From NCBI GenBank assembly GCA_965216105.1, contig OZ244147.1, positions 1,054,001 through 1,118,000 of the forward strand: a stretch of DNA of 64,000 bases. Direction: 5' to 3'. The DNA is from JAALLB01 sp017643495 (lineage in GTDB: Bacteria; Pseudomonadota; Alphaproteobacteria; Rhizobiales; Rhizobiaceae). A program made the position numbers and the translations under genes. How positions within the stretch are numbered: the stretch's first letter is position 1; each line of letters starts with the position of its first letter. The notes below the pieces were generated by a model. That model did no database searches. It saw only the letters and a list, made by a program, of their open reading frames with translations, and was not told the DNA's origin. Of this stretch, positions 17,131 through 25,522 are shown in pieces.

Positions 17131-17576
17131 CTCACTTCCTTCAAAGACTTTACCCAGTGGGAAACGATCAGATTGTGAAAGGGAAGGACCAGCATGAGGT
17201 AAGGGCGGCCCCAGAAATTTTTGTACCAGACACGGGTTTCCATCTGGACGTCGTCAATATTGCGGGTGACCCTTATCGTGAAATCCAGATGCTTGTCATG
17301 AAGCCCGGCTTCATATGCACTTTCATCATCCTGAATGACAGGCATGGCGAGCAGGAAGCTGACATCGGCTCCCACGCGCCCTGCCGGTCTTGTCTTGAGA
17401 CCAGCAAGTCTTGCAATCTTCTGACGCAATGAAAACAGAAAGTGAAACCAGGCCGGTGTACTGGCTATGGCCAACTCAGCCAGTTGCCTCGGCGTTTTGT
17501 CCCGGTAGGCATTTTTGCCGGTAAAACTATCTGCGAAATCGGGTGGATGATCGGATTTGATGAAGGTTGCGGTCAT
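17127..17576 (-). CDS. DUF2867-like protein
   Basis: A 149-residue protein of unknown function that looks like the DUF2867 family: an N-terminal disordered stretch ending in YRDKTPRQLAELAIASTPAWFHFLFSLRQKIA, then LDFTIRVTRN, the strand METRVWYKNFWGRPYLMLVLPFH and a short basic tail. No signal peptide is visible; the C-terminal hydrophobic stretch may be a membrane-associated strand or helix. ATGA overlaps join it to both the preceding flavoprotein gene and the following PNPOx-fold gene, so it is translationally coupled. Confidence 0.65.
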   Translation of the reverse strand: MTATFIKSDHPPDFADSFTGKNAYRDKTPRQLAELAIASTPAWFHFLFSLRQKIARLAGLKTRPAGRVGADVSFLLAMPVIQDDESAYEAGLHDKHLDFTIRVTRNIDDVQMETRVWYKNFWGRPYLMLVLPFHNLIVSHWVKSLKEVR

Positions 17577-20026
17577 GCTCGAATTCTTTCGTTTTCGGGG
17601 TCCCAGAGTGGCCTGTCCGGTTGGACAACGGCTTTATACCGTTCTCCATAGATTTCAACTTCCAGTTCTGTCCCGGCTTCCAGCAGGTCTGCGCGGACCA
17701 TGCCCAGAGCAATCGACTTGCCAATCCGGTACCCCCAGCCGCCGGAAGTCGTTTCACCAACAATCTCCCCGTCGTGCCAGAGCGTTGACATGTAGGGTGC
17801 ATCGCAGTCACCGGCTTCCACCACGAGTGTGGCAAAGCCTTTCTTGCGCCCTTGTTGCTTTTCGTTGAGCAACGCCTGCTTGCCGGGGAAATCCTGTGGC
17901 TTGTCAAACCTGACAAAGCGTTCGAGGCCGCCTTCCAGAAGGGAGTAATCACTTGAAAGGTCTCCTTTCCATGCTCGATAGCCCTTTTCCAGGCGCAGCG
18001 AGTTAAGCGCAAACATGCCGAACGGCCTTGCACCTTCTTCAAGAAGTGCGCTGTAGATTTTCGGCATGTCCGTGTTGGCGCCATGGATTTCCCATCCCAG
18101 TTCGCCTGCAAAGGAAACACGGGCCAGCATTACCCGGTTATCGGCAACCGTTGCGACCTGATGGGTGAGCCACCCGGCTGCAAGGTCGGCATCATCCGAC
18201 AGTGCGGCAAGAACCTCGCGGGATTTCGGGCCGGTCACGATGAAAGTTGAAAAACCGTCCGTATGATCTTTCAGGGTAATGGTACCGTTCTTTGGCAGGC
18301 GTTTTTCCAGCCACTCGAAATCGTGCCATTGGGCAGCGGCTGCCGTGATCAGGGTGAAATGGTCGTCGCCATGCCGGATCAGGGACATTTCGGTAATGAT
18401 ACGTCCCCTGCTGTCTGGGAAATAAGCGAGATTCATCCTGCCGGTTTTGGGAAGCGCACCGGCAATTTGCCCCCGCAACCATTCTGCTGCGCCTTCACCT
18501 TTCAGGGCAAAACGGGAAAATCCTGGAAGATCAAGAACCCCGCAGCCGTCCCGCACTGCTTCGGCTTCCTCCCGGACCCGCTTTTCCCAGGGGCCGTTTC
18601 GTTCCCAGACCTGGGTCGCTTCTTCAGACGTGTCGTCGCCTTCCTTAGCAAACCAGTTGGCGCGCTCCCAACCGTTATAGGCGCCCATCTGTCCGCCATT
18701 GCCAATCACCATGTCATGAACAGGGGAGAGTTTCTTGTTGCGTCCGGCAGGCCACGCGTGGTGAGGGAAATGCATGGCATATTCGTGGCCATAGGTCTCC
18801 ATGGCTTTCTGGCAGGTGTAGTCATGATCTGCATATGCCGTATAGCGTCGTGGATCGCATGCCCACATGTCCCATTCCGTCTCGCCATGAACCACCCATT
18901 CTGCAAGGACCTTGCCTGCACCACCGCCCTGGGCAATGCCAAAGGTAAAGGAATGCGCCTCGAAGGCGTTTTTCACACCGGGCATCGGGCCAAGCAAGGG
19001 CAGGCCATCCGGCGCATACGGAATCGGTCCGTTGATGACCCTGCCGACACCCTGTGTTCCGAGGATCGGGACTCGGGCCATCGCATCCTCAATGTACCAT
19101 TCCAGCCGTTCCAGGTCGTCGGGATAAAGCTGGAATGAAAAGTCGTCCGGCATCGGATCTTCGGGAGTGATCCAGTGCGCCTTGCAGTTGCGCTCATAAG
19201 GGCCAAGATTGAGGCCGTGCTTGTCCTGACGAAGATAGTAGGACGAGTCGACGTCGCGCAGGAGAGGGACCTTGTGGCCCTGTTCCTTCGTCCAGGCTTC
19301 AAGCTCGGGGATTTCCTCAGTCAGGAAATACTGGTGGCTCATTGTGACTTGCGGCACGGTGCGTCCGCCATGCGGCTTGAACCACTCGCCCACGCGCTGG
19401 GCATAATAACCCGCGGCATTGACCACATATTCACAGCGTATGTCGCCCTTGTCCGTGTGAACGATCCATTCGTCATCCTCACGGGAAACCCCGGTCGCCG
19501 GACACATGCGAATGATCTTCTGGCCCATCTGCCGGGCGCCCTTGGCCAGCGCCTGTGTCAATTGGGCAGGGTCAATGTCGCCGTCGAGCGGATCCCACAA
19601 TGCGCCTTCAAGGTCATGGGTTTCGGTGAAAGGATGTTTTCTGCGAATGTCTTCAAGAGACATGATTTCCATGTCTATACCCTGATACCGCCCCATGCCC
19701 GCCACTCGCTCAAATTCCTGCATGCGCTGTTTTGAGTGGCCAAGCCTGATCGAGCCGGTGACGGCATAGTTCATCGGGTAATCGACTTCATCTGCAAGCC
19801 CGCGATAAAGTTGCAGCCCGTAGCGCTGCATGTTCATAACCGCCCAGGACGATGAAAAATTGGGGCAATTCCCGGCGGCATGCCAGGTGGAGCCGGCAGT
19901 GAGTTCATTTTTCTCCAGCAGCACGCAGTCGGTCCAGCCGAGCTTTGCCAGATGGTAGAGACCTGAAACGCCAACGACGCCTCCGCCAATGATGACAACG
20001 CGGGCAGTGGATGGAAGGTCGGCCAT
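17573..20026 (-). CDS. FAD-dependent dimethylglycine/sarcosine dehydrogenase-like protein (proximal copy)
   Basis: An 817-residue paralogue of the 13002-15455 product. The FAD-binding VIIGGGVVGVSGLYHL is at 11-26 and AGSTWHAAG at 44-51 holds His49, the expected covalent FAD site. The C-terminal GcvT-like folate domain is complete to the final WDPENERIRA. The residues after the His motif differ between copies (NCPNFSSSW here, LIAQLRTSK in the other), so the two probably act on different N-methyl substrates or different demethylation steps. GGAGAA precedes the ATG. It is the first structural gene after the XRE regulator, 23 bases away. Confidence 0.9.
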   Translation of the reverse strand: MADLPSTARVVIIGGGVVGVSGLYHLAKLGWTDCVLLEKNELTAGSTWHAAGNCPNFSSSWAVMNMQRYGLQLYRGLADEVDYPMNYAVTGSIRLGHSKQRMQEFERVAGMGRYQGIDMEIMSLEDIRRKHPFTETHDLEGALWDPLDGDIDPAQLTQALAKGARQMGQKIIRMCPATGVSREDDEWIVHTDKGDIRCEYVVNAAGYYAQRVGEWFKPHGGRTVPQVTMSHQYFLTEEIPELEAWTKEQGHKVPLLRDVDSSYYLRQDKHGLNLGPYERNCKAHWITPEDPMPDDFSFQLYPDDLERLEWYIEDAMARVPILGTQGVGRVINGPIPYAPDGLPLLGPMPGVKNAFEAHSFTFGIAQGGGAGKVLAEWVVHGETEWDMWACDPRRYTAYADHDYTCQKAMETYGHEYAMHFPHHAWPAGRNKKLSPVHDMVIGNGGQMGAYNGWERANWFAKEGDDTSEEATQVWERNGPWEKRVREEAEAVRDGCGVLDLPGFSRFALKGEGAAEWLRGQIAGALPKTGRMNLAYFPDSRGRIITEMSLIRHGDDHFTLITAAAAQWHDFEWLEKRLPKNGTITLKDHTDGFSTFIVTGPKSREVLAALSDDADLAAGWLTHQVATVADNRVMLARVSFAGELGWEIHGANTDMPKIYSALLEEGARPFGMFALNSLRLEKGYRAWKGDLSSDYSLLEGGLERFVRFDKPQDFPGKQALLNEKQQGRKKGFATLVVEAGDCDAPYMSTLWHDGEIVGETTSGGWGYRIGKSIALGMVRADLLEAGTELEVEIYGERYKAVVQPDRPLWDPENERIRA

Positions 20027-20049
20027 GGTGTCGTTCTCCAGGAATGTGT

Positions 20050-20640
20050 TTAGTAGACGGGAGGGGAGATAACCCAGATCAGGATTGCGGATTGTCGAGT
20101 GCGGTTTCGCCAGCGATAGGGCTCCCCGGCAAAGCGGAAACTGTCTCCTGCACCAAGCTTGTGCCAGGTGCCGTCAATCTCCAGTTCAAGCTCGCCCGAA
20201 ACCACATAACCGGCTTCCTCGGTATCGCGCCTGATTGGTTCCTTCATTTCTGCTCCGGGCAGAAACTCGCTGCGAATCGTTTCGAATGAGCCGCCAAGAT
20301 CAGGTGAAAGCAGTTCCTCAACCAGTCCCTCCTCTGCATTGCCAAGGCGGCGGCGTTCCTTGGCCCGCACGACATGACGCATTTCTGCCGGGTCGGTATT
20401 GGGCGTGCCGAAGAAAAAACTGACGGGTACACCAAACAGGGCAGAAATCTTGCGCAAGTCCTGAATGGAGGGTTCGGAAATGCCCCGTTCGATCTGGCTC
20501 ACGAACCCGATGGAGCGATCCAGCCGGCTGGCAAACTCTGCCAGCGTCATGGCCCGGCTTTTGCGCAATGCGCGAATATCCGCGCCCACTGACGGGGAAT
20601 TGGTGTTGGCCGGGGCAAATCTTTCCGCTGTCGAACCCAT
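20050..20640 (-). CDS. XRE-family regulator with C-terminal cupin domain
   Basis: A 196-residue PuuR-like regulator. The helix-turn-helix spans about residues 20-75 (IRALRKSRAMTLAEFASRLDRSIGFVSQIERG), and a cupin sensor domain occupies about 110-196, with EAGYVVSGELELEIDG and LGAGDSFRFAGEPYRWRN. The cupin probably binds the inducing metabolite. The ATG at 20640 has GGAGAGGAA just upstream. It heads the minus-strand operon, so it should be co-transcribed with, and probably controls, the two flavoproteins. Related proteins often control amine or polyamine catabolism. Confidence 0.9.
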   Translation of the reverse strand: MGSTAERFAPANTNSPSVGADIRALRKSRAMTLAEFASRLDRSIGFVSQIERGISEPSIQDLRKISALFGVPVSFFFGTPNTDPAEMRHVVRAKERRRLGNAEEGLVEELLSPDLGGSFETIRSEFLPGAEMKEPIRRDTEEAGYVVSGELELEIDGTWHKLGAGDSFRFAGEPYRWRNRTRQSAILIWVISPPVY

Positions 20641-20656
20641 GAATATTCCTCTCCTG

Positions 20657-20684
20657 TTTTCATGGAATATCACCATTATGAAAA
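20657..20684. promoter_or_regulatory. Inverted repeat upstream of the XRE operon (putative operator)
   Basis: TTTTCAT (20657-20663) and ATGAAAA (20678-20684) are perfect seven-base arms 14 bases apart, only 17 bases upstream of the XRE start codon. Position and symmetry suit autoregulation by the XRE-cupin protein. The rest of the gap up to 20978 holds the cys-side palindrome described below and nothing else I can support. Confidence 0.4.
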
Positions 20685-20890
20685 AATCAAGAAAAATTTC
20701 ACCAAAGAAATACCACGGGGCGGCAAAACCATTCAAACTCAGGTCAAACAAATTCAGGGAAAATCCGAATGGTCGTGACCGGGGGGCGGCAGAGGCTGGC
20801 GTGCATCCGCTTTTTCCCGGACAGGTTCAGGCGGTGTATCCTCACACCTCTGCAGACACCAAGTTGTTGTGCTCACCTGAACCTGACACT

Positions 20891-20905
20891 TAGAATTTTA
20901 TTCTA
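20891..20905. promoter_or_regulatory. TAGAAT-TTT-ATTCTA inverted repeat before the DUF2061-cysH operon
   Basis: TAGAATTTTATTCTA has perfect six-base arms around TTT and lies 74 bases before the DUF2061 gene. The left arm could itself serve as a -10 box, with a weak TTGTGC 18 bases upstream, so a bound protein would block the promoter. The shape resembles operators of Rrf2-type cysteine or iron-sulfur regulators, but no regulator gene is nearby. Confidence 0.45.
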
Positions 20906-20978
20906 GGGTGCTGCCGAAATCAGGAATTGGGAAGCTTACAAAAGTCTCATTTTTTGCTAAATTTGTGTTTGAAACCTT

Positions 20979-21560
20979 ATGGAAACGGACATGATCGCGT
21001 CTTCAATAGAAAAAACTTCTCATGTTGCCGATGAAGGACCTGCCGCAAGGCAGGGAGGCGAGGGGCAATTTGAGGATGCCGGCGGCAACAGTAAGGAAAG
21101 CCCGGTACGCTCTTTTGCCAAGGCGCTGACATGGCGGGTTTTTGGTACGCTGGACACCTTTTTCCTGTCCTTTGTTATCATCAAGTATCTCGGTCCGGCT
21201 TTCGGATGGCAGGGAGAAGACAGCAATCTCGACATTGCCGGAACTGCCAGCCTGATTGCGATCACCGAAATAATTACAAAGGTTGTGATTTATACGCTGC
21301 ATGAACGCGGCTGGACACGGGTCCGCTGGGGCGTCGGCACAAGGGCCGGGAAACGATACGAAACCCGGGCGCGTTCGGCAGCCAAAATGAGCACCTGGCG
21401 GGTGCTTGCATCGCTCGACACCATGCTTCTTGCCCTGTTCTTTACCGGCAACCTGAAAGTTGCAGCCTCGATTGGGGGCATCGAAATACTGACAAAGCTC
21501 GTTCTCTATTTTCTTCATGAACGGCTGTGGTTGAAAATCAACATTGGACTAGGAAACTGA
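20979..21560 (+). CDS. Membrane protein with two DUF2061 domains
   Basis: A 193-residue protein with a polar N-terminus (about 40 residues) followed by two DUF2061 repeats. The first, about residues 44-110, runs from KALTWRVFGTLDTFFLSF to TEIITKVVIYTLHERGW; the second, about 130-190, from KMSTWRVLASLDTMLLA to IEILTKLVLYFLHERLW. Each repeat has two transmembrane helices, giving four in total. The function is unknown, but the family often sits next to assimilatory sulfate genes, as here, and one base separates it from cysH. An in-frame ATG at 20991 is an alternative start. Confidence 0.82.
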   Translation: METDMIASSIEKTSHVADEGPAARQGGEGQFEDAGGNSKESPVRSFAKALTWRVFGTLDTFFLSFVIIKYLGPAFGWQGEDSNLDIAGTASLIAITEIITKVVIYTLHERGWTRVRWGVGTRAGKRYETRARSAAKMSTWRVLASLDTMLLALFFTGNLKVAASIGGIEILTKLVLYFLHERLWLKINIGLGN

Positions 21561-21561
21561 C

Positions 21562-22197
21562 ATGACCTTTCAGGCATCTGCACATGCTGTCCGCCTTCCC
21601 GATCCGGCAGCGCTCAACATTTCCTCGCGGATCAATTCAGCACTTGATGTTGTCGATCTTGGCCTGCAACGGGCAAGACGACCCATCCTGACCACAAAGT
21701 TCGGGCCGCAATCCGCTGCATTGCTTCATCTCGTCAGCCGGGTGAGGCCGGACATGCCGGTGATATGGGTCGATACCGGTTTCAACAGCCAGGCGACGCT
21801 TGACCATGTGAACAGTCTGACGGAAAAACTGGGTCTCAACCTGAAAAGATACCAGCCCCGCAAGCCTTGGGAAGGCGAGATCCCGCTTGCCGGTTTCCCC
21901 GAGCATGAAGCATTTTCCGAGCAGGTCAAACTGGAACCTTTCAGGCGGGCCTTGAAGGAACTGGAGCCTGATGTCTGGTTCACCGCCCTTCGCCGCGAGC
22001 AGACGGAGTTTCGTGACGGATTGTCACCATTCCAGAGCGTGCAGGATGGTATTTTGAAGGTTTGTCCGTTTCTTGACTGGCGCGAACATGATGTGGCTGC
22101 CTATTTGGCCTTGCACGGACTTGAAGGCAATGATGACTATCAGGATCCGACCAAGGCGGAGCCCCATCTGGAGTGCGGAATTCACGACCGTTTGTGA
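21562..22197 (+). CDS. cysH: Phosphoadenylyl-sulfate reductase (CysH)
   Basis: A 211-residue PAPS-reductase-family protein that reduces activated sulfate to sulfite with thioredoxin. The PP-loop-like TTKFGPQSAALLHL is near 44-57, followed by VIWVDTGFNS, FTALRREQT and the catalytic ECGIH with Cys205. The CC...CC iron-sulfur cysteine pairs of APS reductases are absent, so it should be the PAPS-using, cluster-free type (E. coli style) and short for the family. It probably forms an operon with DUF2061. No sulfite reductase or ATP sulfurylase lies here. Confidence 0.9.
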   Translation: MTFQASAHAVRLPDPAALNISSRINSALDVVDLGLQRARRPILTTKFGPQSAALLHLVSRVRPDMPVIWVDTGFNSQATLDHVNSLTEKLGLNLKRYQPRKPWEGEIPLAGFPEHEAFSEQVKLEPFRRALKELEPDVWFTALRREQTEFRDGLSPFQSVQDGILKVCPFLDWREHDVAAYLALHGLEGNDDYQDPTKAEPHLECGIHDRL

Positions 22198-22253
22198 TCC
22201 GGACTTATTGTAGGTGAACTTCAAGGCGTCCAATGCCATTGCGATGAACCTGC

Positions 22254-22278
22254 TGCCCGGGTAATGCTGCCCCGGGCA
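22254..22278 (+). other. GC-rich hairpin between cysH and cobQ
   Basis: TGCCCGGG and CCCGGGCA form a perfect eight-base stem with a nine-base loop. It lies about 57 bases after cysH and 20 bases before cobQ. No T run follows, so it may be a weak terminator or part of a leader. I see no cobalamin riboswitch consensus in this 100-base gap. Confidence 0.4.
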
Positions 22279-22298
22279 AAGGCTTGTTAAGGTTGCAT

Positions 22299-23774
22299 AT
22301 GGCACGCGCACTCATGTTTCAGGGAACCGGCTCGGATGTCGGAAAGACGGTGCTTGTCGCCGGATTGTGCCGCGCGGCCAAAAACCGCGGACTGGCTGTG
22401 GTTCCCTTCAAGCCCCAGAACATGTCGAACAATGCTGCCGTTGCACGGGCTGACGAGGGCGAGGGCGAGATTGGTCGCGGGCAGTGGTTGCAGGCACTTG
22501 CATGCGGTGTCGAGCCATGTGTCCACATGAACCCGGTATTGCTGAAACCGCAAAGCCAGACAGGCAGCCAGGTTGTGGTTCAGGGCAAGGTTGCGGGTAA
22601 TGCCAAGGCACGTGAATACCTGTCGATGAAGCCGCAACTCATGTCACGGGTCATGGAAAGCTACGGCAAACTCTCCCGTGAAGCGAACCTTGTTCTTGTT
22701 GAAGGGGCGGGATCTCCGGCAGAAATCAACCTGCGACAGGGCGACATTGCCAATATGGGCTTTGCTTCAAGGGCCGGGGTGCCAGTCATGCTGATTGGCG
22801 ACATTGACCGGGGGGGAGTAATTGCCTCGATAGTGGGAACCCACACAATACTGCCGGATGAAGACCGCGCCATGATCGCAGGCTACATTGTGAACAAGTT
22901 CCGTGGTGACATTTCCCTGTTTGATGAGGGGCTAGCGCAGATTACGGAGTTTACCGGCTGGCAATCCTACGGTGTGTTGCCATGGATTGATGCGGTGAAA
23001 CGGTTGCCGGCCGAAGACAGCGTGGCGCTGGACAGGCTGATTGCCGACAGGAAAGATGGTTTTCGTGTTGTGGTTCCCGCAATGGGAAAAATTGCAAACT
23101 TTGACGATATTGACCCGTTCCTTGCAGAACCAGACGTTGCAGTAACCTTTCTGCGAAAGGGCGACGAGTTCCCGGCTGATGCCGGAATGGTTATCCTGCC
23201 CGGTTCGAAGTCGACAATCGCCGACATGAGGGAACTTCGCGACAATGGCTGGGAATTGCCGATCCGCCAATTTGCAGAAGCAGGCGGCACAGTGGTCGGA
23301 ATTTGTGGTGGCTACCAGATGCTCGGCAAGGTGATTGCCGATCCGATGGGCCTGGAAAGTGAAGCCACGCAGATCGAGGGTCTTGGCCTGCTTGACGTGG
23401 AGACACGGCTCAAGCCGGAAAAAACGGTTCGCAATGTGCAGCCGCGTTCGGCCGAGTTTGATCTTCCGCTTGACGGGTATGAAATACACATGGGCGATAC
23501 TTCCGGCCCGGATTGTCTGCGGCCTGTGGTCCTGCTTGGGGAGCGGGCGGATGGTGCGGTTTCACCGGAGGGCAATGTCATGGGTTGCTACCTGCACGGG
23601 CTGTTCAATTCGGACAGCTATCGTCATGCAGTTCTGCGGAAGCAGGGGGTGAAGGTTGCGCAAGGCGCTTCCCATCTTGCGAGTGTGGATACAGCGCTTG
23701 ATGATCTTGCCGATGCAATCGAGCAATATCTCGATGTTGACGGTTTGCTGGCAAGTGCCAGGGAAACCGGCTGA
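22299..23774 (+). CDS. cobQ: Cobyric acid synthase
   Basis: A 491-residue amidotransferase that amidates four side chains of adenosylcobyrinic acid a,c-diamide using glutamine and ATP. The N-terminal synthetase domain has the P-loop-like GTGSDVGKT at 9-17 and KPQNMSNNA. The class I glutaminase-like domain has Cys336 in CGGYQMLG and His433 in GCYLHGLF. Length is typical. The ATG at 22299 follows AAGG. It starts the cobQ-cobU-cobW-cobN-cobO run. Confidence 0.95.
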   Translation: MARALMFQGTGSDVGKTVLVAGLCRAAKNRGLAVVPFKPQNMSNNAAVARADEGEGEIGRGQWLQALACGVEPCVHMNPVLLKPQSQTGSQVVVQGKVAGNAKAREYLSMKPQLMSRVMESYGKLSREANLVLVEGAGSPAEINLRQGDIANMGFASRAGVPVMLIGDIDRGGVIASIVGTHTILPDEDRAMIAGYIVNKFRGDISLFDEGLAQITEFTGWQSYGVLPWIDAVKRLPAEDSVALDRLIADRKDGFRVVVPAMGKIANFDDIDPFLAEPDVAVTFLRKGDEFPADAGMVILPGSKSTIADMRELRDNGWELPIRQFAEAGGTVVGICGGYQMLGKVIADPMGLESEATQIEGLGLLDVETRLKPEKTVRNVQPRSAEFDLPLDGYEIHMGDTSGPDCLRPVVLLGERADGAVSPEGNVMGCYLHGLFNSDSYRHAVLRKQGVKVAQGASHLASVDTALDDLADAIEQYLDVDGLLASARETG

Positions 23775-23849
23775 AAACCTGTGAAAAAAAGTCATGACTT
23801 TTCCTCTACATGAAACCCCGTTAAACAGTCGGGTAACAGAGGAGTTTCC

Positions 23850-24362
23850 ATGTCTTCAGAAACCACATTCATACTGGGCGGGGCCCGTTCCGGAAAAAGC
23901 AGGTTTGCCGAGCAATCTGTAGTAAAATCAGGGCTGAAACCGGTTTATATTGCGACCGGCCGTGCATTTGACGACAGCATGGTGGACCGAATCCACCATC
24001 ACCGGGATCGCAGGGGCGATGAGTGGACTACCGTGGAAGAGCCGCTTGCGCTCGTTGATGCCCTGCGCCAGTCTTCCTTTCCCGGCAGCATGATTCTGGT
24101 TGACTGCCTGACCCTGTGGATTACCAACCTGATGATGGCGGAGGCCGATGTCATAAAAGAGTGTGCCGGGCTGATTGAATTCCTGGGTGGAACGCAGGTG
24201 CCGGTTGTGCTGGTTTCCAACGAAACCGGGCAGGGTGTCATTCCCGACAATGCAATGGCGCGCGAGTTCACCGATCTGGCGGGTTCTGTACATCAGGAAG
24301 TGGCAGCAGCGTGCGATCATGTCTATCTCGTGACTGCCGGTATTCCGCAAAAGCTTAAATAG
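23850..24362 (+). CDS. cobU: Adenosylcobinamide kinase / adenosylcobinamide-phosphate guanylyltransferase
   Basis: A 170-residue bifunctional enzyme (CobU of Salmonella, CobP of Pseudomonas denitrificans) that phosphorylates adenosylcobinamide and then attaches GMP. The P-loop GGARSGKS is at 10-17, YIATGRAFDD near 32, the HHRDRRGDEW segment with the guanylylation histidine near 50, and VDCLTLWITNL near 87. An AGAGGAG site lies before the ATG. About 75 bases separate it from cobQ. Confidence 0.95.
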   Translation: MSSETTFILGGARSGKSRFAEQSVVKSGLKPVYIATGRAFDDSMVDRIHHHRDRRGDEWTTVEEPLALVDALRQSSFPGSMILVDCLTLWITNLMMAEADVIKECAGLIEFLGGTQVPVVLVSNETGQGVIPDNAMAREFTDLAGSVHQEVAAACDHVYLVTAGIPQKLK

Positions 24363-24377
24363 GAAACAAGAAACAAA

Positions 24378-25457
24378 ATGGATGCACAGAAAATTCCCGC
24401 AACGGTCATTACAGGCTTTCTGGGAGCGGGCAAGACAACCCTGATCCGCAACATGCTGGCCACGGCCAATGGACGACGGATTGCGCTTATCATCAACGAG
24501 TTCGGTGATCTGGGGGTTGATGGTGACGTGTTGAAAGGCTGTGGCGATGAAACCTGTAGCGAGGATGACATTGTTGAACTGAACAACGGATGTATCTGTT
24601 GCACGGTGGCTGATGATTTCGTGCCGACCATGGAAAAACTTCTGGCCAGGGAAAACCGGCCCGACCACATCGTTATCGAGACTTCGGGTCTTGCCCTGCC
24701 GCAACCGCTGGTGAACGCTTTCAACTGGCCGGAAATCCGCGAGCAGGTGACAGTCGACGGGGTTGTGACAATTGTCGATTCCCGTGCGGTTGCCGATGGC
24801 AGGTTTGCAGCCGACGCGGACCGCGTAAAAGCCCAGCGTGAAGCTGATGAGGCACTTGATCATGAAAGCCCGCTTGAGGAATTGTTTGAAGACCAGCTCA
24901 CCTGTGCCGACATGATTGTTTTCAACAAGGCGGACCTCGTGGAAGGCGATGTGCTGACCAGGGTTCAGGAAGAGGTGGGCAACCGGATTTCGCGATCCGT
25001 GAAACTGGTGAAGTCTGCCCATGGTTCCCTTCCTGCCGAAGTCCTGCTCGGACTTGGAAGCGCTACCGAAGGCGATATCCAGAACCGCAAGTCCCACCAC
25101 GAACTTCATCATGAGGCTTTTCATGCAGAACATGGCGAGGATGCCGAACATGACCATGATCACGACGAGTTTGAAAGCTTTGTGGTAAGCGGCGCCCCGG
25201 TTGCCAACCGAAAGGAACTGGTCAAGGGGCTGGCACGTGTCATCGAGGAACACGACATTCTTCGCCTCAAGGGGTTCATTGCTGTTGAAGGCAAACCGAT
25301 GCGCCTGGTGGTACAGGCTGTCGGAAACCGCATCGACCATTATTTTGACCGGGAATGGGAAGACGGCGAAGCACCATCTTCCAGACTTGTTGTGATCGGC
25401 CTTGAAGGGCTGCACCGGGACAAAATCACTTCGCAGGTATCAAAGCTTCTGGGATGA
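24378..25457 (+). CDS. cobW: CobW-type G3E GTPase, cobalt chaperone
   Basis: A 359-residue G3E-family GTPase. The P-loop GFLGAGKTT is at 13-21, the metal-binding CxCC at 72-75 (GCICCTV), and NKAD near 187. A His/Asp-rich stretch at about 239-262 (HHELHHEAFHAEHGEDAEHD) precedes the CobW C-terminal domain. CobW is believed to load Co(II) for the aerobic CobN-type chelatase. It sits directly upstream of cobN, 65 bases away, and 15 bases after cobU. Confidence 0.95.
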   Translation: MDAQKIPATVITGFLGAGKTTLIRNMLATANGRRIALIINEFGDLGVDGDVLKGCGDETCSEDDIVELNNGCICCTVADDFVPTMEKLLARENRPDHIVIETSGLALPQPLVNAFNWPEIREQVTVDGVVTIVDSRAVADGRFAADADRVKAQREADEALDHESPLEELFEDQLTCADMIVFNKADLVEGDVLTRVQEEVGNRISRSVKLVKSAHGSLPAEVLLGLGSATEGDIQNRKSHHELHHEAFHAEHGEDAEHDHDHDEFESFVVSGAPVANRKELVKGLARVIEEHDILRLKGFIAVEGKPMRLVVQAVGNRIDHYFDREWEDGEAPSSRLVVIGLEGLHRDKITSQVSKLLG

Positions 25458-25522
25458 AGGTTTTCCTGTTCTTTCAACTCTGGCAGTGGCATGAATGCCC
25501 GGCCGGGTAACAAGGACGAACA

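Noticed and set aside
22198..22298. Cobalamin riboswitch before cobQ
   Set aside because: The gap is about 100 bases, too short for a full element, and has no B12 box; only a simple GC hairpin is present.
23928..25415. 495-codon minus-strand frame across cobU and cobW
   Set aside because: It mirrors two unmistakable genes; composition is His/Arg/Cys-rich noise typical of antisense frames.
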